From: JAQVWU01 sp964628455
GTDB taxonomy: Bacteria > Bacillota > Clostridia > Oscillospirales > CAG-272
Assembly (NCBI GenBank): GCA_964628455.1
Contig: CAZVPD010000161.1
Span: 1-8,376, forward strand
DNA: 8,376 bases
Reading direction: 5' to 3'
A program made the translations under genes and the position numbers. Positions 6,842 through 8,376 of this stretch are shown one piece after another (the first letter of the stretch is position 1; every line of letters begins with the position of its first letter). The notes beneath the pieces are model-generated. The model worked only from the letters and a program-made list of their open reading frames with translations, was not told where the DNA came from and did not search any database.

Positions 6842-7097
6842 AGTATGGGACGATGAAGCTTGGGAGGACTATATTTATTGGCAATCCCAAGATAAAAAGA
6901 CATTGAAGCGTATAAATTTTATTCTGAAAGACATCGACCGAAACGGCAATGACGGAATCGGCAAGCCTGAGCCGCTTTCGGGAAATCTCGCAGGTTACTG
7001 GAGCCGTCGAATTGACGACTGCAACAGAATCGTTTATCAGTTACGTGACAACAATATAATCATAATACAGTGCGGATCGCATTATCGCGATAAATGA
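6834..7097 (+). CDS. yoeB: YoeB-family ribosome-dependent mRNA interferase toxin
   Basis: This 87-residue protein matches the full length of E. coli YoeB (84 residues). YoeB binds the ribosome and cleaves mRNA in the A site. Recognisable blocks are W-EDYIYWQ (10-17), DKKTLKRIN (20-28), GKPEPLSGNLAGYWSRRI (43-60) and the tail HY (83-84). The catalytic residues of E. coli YoeB, Glu46, Arg65, His83 and Tyr84, are all present at the same numbers, so the toxin looks active. The start ATG at 6834 overlaps the antitoxin's end by 8 bases; no separate strong binding site is needed because translation is probably coupled. As in other type II systems, the antitoxin is encoded first. The last codons form one arm of the terminator stem. 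Confidence 0.95.
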   Translation: MNKVWDDEAWEDYIYWQSQDKKTLKRINFILKDIDRNGNDGIGKPEPLSGNLAGYWSRRIDDCNRIVYQLRDNNIIIIQCGSHYRDK

Positions 7098-7124
7098 TAA
7101 TGTGATCCGTCTTAAATTTTTATA
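7073..7124 (+). terminator. Terminator overlapping the end of the toxin gene
   Basis: A 14-bp stem forms between 7073-7086 and 7096-7109 with a single G-T (wobble) pair and a nine-base loop that contains the last sense codons. It is followed by CTTAAATTTTTAT, an imperfect T tract. The 5' arm is coding sequence for toxin residues 80-85. Function as a terminator is likely; a role in RNA stability is an alternative. Confidence 0.6.
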
Positions 7125-7282
7125 AGCGGAGTTCATGTTCAACTGTTGAAAAACACTCTTGTGTTTGCTGAAATCGCAGGATATAATTAAAATACAAAAG
7201 CGCTTTTGAATATTTTATAAGAGATGATTACTGCATGAATGAATATACTGTTTCCGGGAGATAATACCACGCATCTTTATTT
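7125..7282. promoter_or_regulatory. Convergent intergenic region with possible plus-strand promoter
   Basis: TTGTGT (7159-7164) and TATAAT (7182-7187) are 17 bases apart, a weak -35 with a perfect -10. The only nearby start, an ATG at 7235, opens just nine codons, so no gene is served. A small hairpin AAACAC (7151-7156)/GTGTTT (7161-7166) lies in the -35 region. No clear terminator for the transporter gene is seen on the minus strand, though this hairpin and the palindrome at 7195-7208 might serve weakly. Confidence 0.3.
7195..7208. repeat. Perfect 14-bp palindrome
   Basis: CAAAAGCGCTTTTG is its own reverse complement. It lies about 8 bases after the TATAAT at 7182-7187, where an operator would overlap a transcription start. 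On the minus strand it is followed by TATTTTAATT, so it might instead be a weak terminator for the transporter gene. Confidence 0.5.
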
Positions 7283-8176
7283 TTACTCCTTATTCCGGAT
7301 CGGGTCCGGATCACCGGCCGGTTTTTCTTTCATTTGCGGATTTCCGGCGTTATACAGCGCGTATAGGATTGCGGTGACCAGTACAACCGCCGAACCCAGC
7401 AGTTCCAATCCGCCGGGAGCCTCGCGCAGAAACAGGAATACCCAGACCGGATTCATGACGGGTTCCACATACGATACGGTCACCGCCTTCGAGGGACTGA
7501 TATTTTCCGAAAATCCTTTTGAAAAGAAGATGTAACCGATACCGACGCACAGTCCCATTCCGGCGGCGCTTAAAAAGTTGATGCCGGACAGCACAGGCGA
7601 TGTCAGGATCACCGAAAAGGGAAACAGGACGACACAGATCAATGAGCCCTGATACACATAACTCAGCAGCTCGCAGTCCTTTGAATCCGCAGACAGATAT
7701 ATAACGGAAAAAGTAAGGGCGGAAATAAGCGCCAGGAGATTGCCGATACCGCCTTCCCCGCTGAGCCCTCTGATGCAGCACAGCACGGTACCCGTCAGCA
7801 TAACGAAAATACACAGAATATCCGGAAGTTTCGGTTTGTGTTTTTTGAAGATCCAGAGATATAAAATAACAAACACCGGCATGATATACTGCAGAACGAC
7901 AGCGTTTGCCGCTGTCGTCAGCCGCATGGCGAAGATAAACAGTATACCGGTCGCGGCGACCGAAAACGAGGCGATCCAGTTGGCAAGCCCTTTTTTCAAA
8001 CGGAAATTACGGCGGTACGACCCGAGCAGCAGAGCCGCGATAATACCGCGGAACGATGTCAGCATCAGAGGATCCCAGCTGTTCAGCTTTGCCAGCAAAC
8101 CCTGAAAGCTCCACAGCAGCGCCGCCATGATAAAATAAAGGATCTCCGTGTGTTTCTTTTCTTTTATTGCATTCAC
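7283..8176 (-). CDS. EamA/DMT-superfamily transporter
   Basis: This 297-residue membrane protein has about ten hydrophobic segments (roughly 12-30, 36-54, 66-84, 92-110, 118-136, 144-162, 172-192, 202-218, 232-252 and 258-276). They form two repeats of five, as in EamA transporters that move metabolites or drugs across the cytoplasmic membrane. Signatures include AALLWSFQGLLAKL (18-31) and, in the second repeat, VSYVEPVMNPVWVFLFLRE (234-252), with the usual Glu-Pro pair at 239-240. Length is normal for the family. The substrate cannot be told from sequence. The start is a GTG at 8176, preceded 5 bases upstream by GAGGG; the next in-frame Met (residue 17) would remove part of the first membrane segment. 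The C-terminal tail is polar and charged. It is convergent with the toxin-antitoxin operon and has its own promoter and long leader. Confidence 0.9.
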   Translation of the reverse strand: MNAIKEKKHTEILYFIMAALLWSFQGLLAKLNSWDPLMLTSFRGIIAALLLGSYRRNFRLKKGLANWIASFSVAATGILFIFAMRLTTAANAVVLQYIMPVFVILYLWIFKKHKPKLPDILCIFVMLTGTVLCCIRGLSGEGGIGNLLALISALTFSVIYLSADSKDCELLSYVYQGSLICVVLFPFSVILTSPVLSGINFLSAAGMGLCVGIGYIFFSKGFSENISPSKAVTVSYVEPVMNPVWVFLFLREAPGGLELLGSAVVLVTAILYALYNAGNPQMKEKPAGDPDPIRNKE

Positions 8177-8316
8177 TTGCCCTCGGTCCGACGGATAAAC
8201 CGTCTTTTTTTATTTTAAAGTGCCGGAAGATGATCAGAAACCCGTCTGCACCCGGGTTTGACGCTCAAAAGGTGCAGAGCCGGAAAGTTCCCGTGCCGGC
8301 GGATCTTTTTTGCCGG
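8177..8316 (-). promoter_or_regulatory. Structured 5' leader of the transporter gene
   Basis: The predicted transcript has a leader of about 140 nt. Hairpins are CCGGC/GCCGG (8312-8316 with 8296-8300), a two-part stem made of CTGCACC/GGTGCAG (8271-8277 with 8246-8252) topped by TTTGA-GCG-TCAAA (8257-8269), and GACGG/CCGTC (8200-8204 with 8190-8194) close to the ribosome binding site. I could not match it to a riboswitch class I know. It may be a regulatory leader or ordinary spacer with chance folds. Confidence 0.4.
8190..8215 (+). terminator. Plus-strand terminator-like hairpin
   Basis: GACGG (8190-8194) and CCGTC (8200-8204) with loop ATAAA are followed by seven T residues and then ATTTT. 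It would work only for plus-strand transcripts, yet no plus-strand gene lies just before it. The stem is short; it could limit antisense reading or simply be part of the transporter leader. Confidence 0.35.
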
Positions 8317-8321
8317 TATTC

Positions 8322-8350
8322 ATTGTAATACATTTTGCATCATTTATCAA
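8322..8350 (-). promoter_or_regulatory. Promoter of the EamA transporter gene
   Basis: On the minus strand TTGATA (8350-8345) and TACAAT (8327-8322) are separated by exactly 17 bases; each differs from the sigma-A consensus at one position. Transcription would start near 8315, which sets the leader length at about 140 nt. Confidence 0.75.
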
Positions 8351-8376
8351 GACAATAAAAAATTTCCCGAAGAACC

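Noticed and set aside
1..8376. CRISPR array, tRNA or rRNA genes
   Set aside because: I saw no regularly spaced direct repeats and no recognisable tRNA or rRNA sequence on either strand.

Overview
The window looks like a chromosomal stretch from a gut or rumen-type member of the Clostridia (Firmicutes, possibly Oscillospiraceae or a relative). This is inferred from strong AGGAGG-type ribosome binding sites, a copper-amine-oxidase-like stalk domain fused to a beta-propeller, a GH3 glycosidase, a RelB/DinJ plus YoeB toxin-antitoxin pair, and the remains of a gene type carried by clostridial conjugative elements. Base composition is moderate and varies: the GH3 gene is visibly richer in G+C than the toxin-antitoxin region.

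Layout. Positions 1-464 hold no gene. They contain two copies of an intergenic repeat, a terminator-like hairpin and a perfect 26-bp palindrome. At 465-3026 is a cytoplasmic GH3 beta-glucosidase/beta-xylosidase-like enzyme with a PA14 insertion. Positions 3027-3576 are gene-free and hold two terminators in tandem and a third repeat copy. At 3577-5862 is a membrane-anchored or exported stalk-domain plus beta-propeller protein, followed by a strong terminator. Positions 5863-6571 have no intact gene, but the minus strand carries a frameshifted remnant of a DUF3991/Toprim-type mobile-element gene. At 6572-7097 is a toxin-antitoxin operon (RelB/DinJ-family antitoxin overlapping a YoeB toxin) with its own promoter, a candidate operator palindrome, and a terminator whose stem begins inside the toxin gene. 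On the minus strand, 8176-7283 encodes an EamA/DMT-family transporter with a good promoter and a leader of about 140 nt that can fold.

The genes do not form one pathway. They look like separately transcribed units: sugar hydrolysis, a surface protein of unknown role, a stability or stress module, and a small-molecule transporter. The TA pair next to a decayed mobile-element gene suggests the 5.9-7.1 kb interval is an old insertion site. I saw no complete new defence or mobile system. The most useful items for follow-up are the repeat family, the decayed DUF3991 gene, the TA regulatory architecture and the transporter leader.
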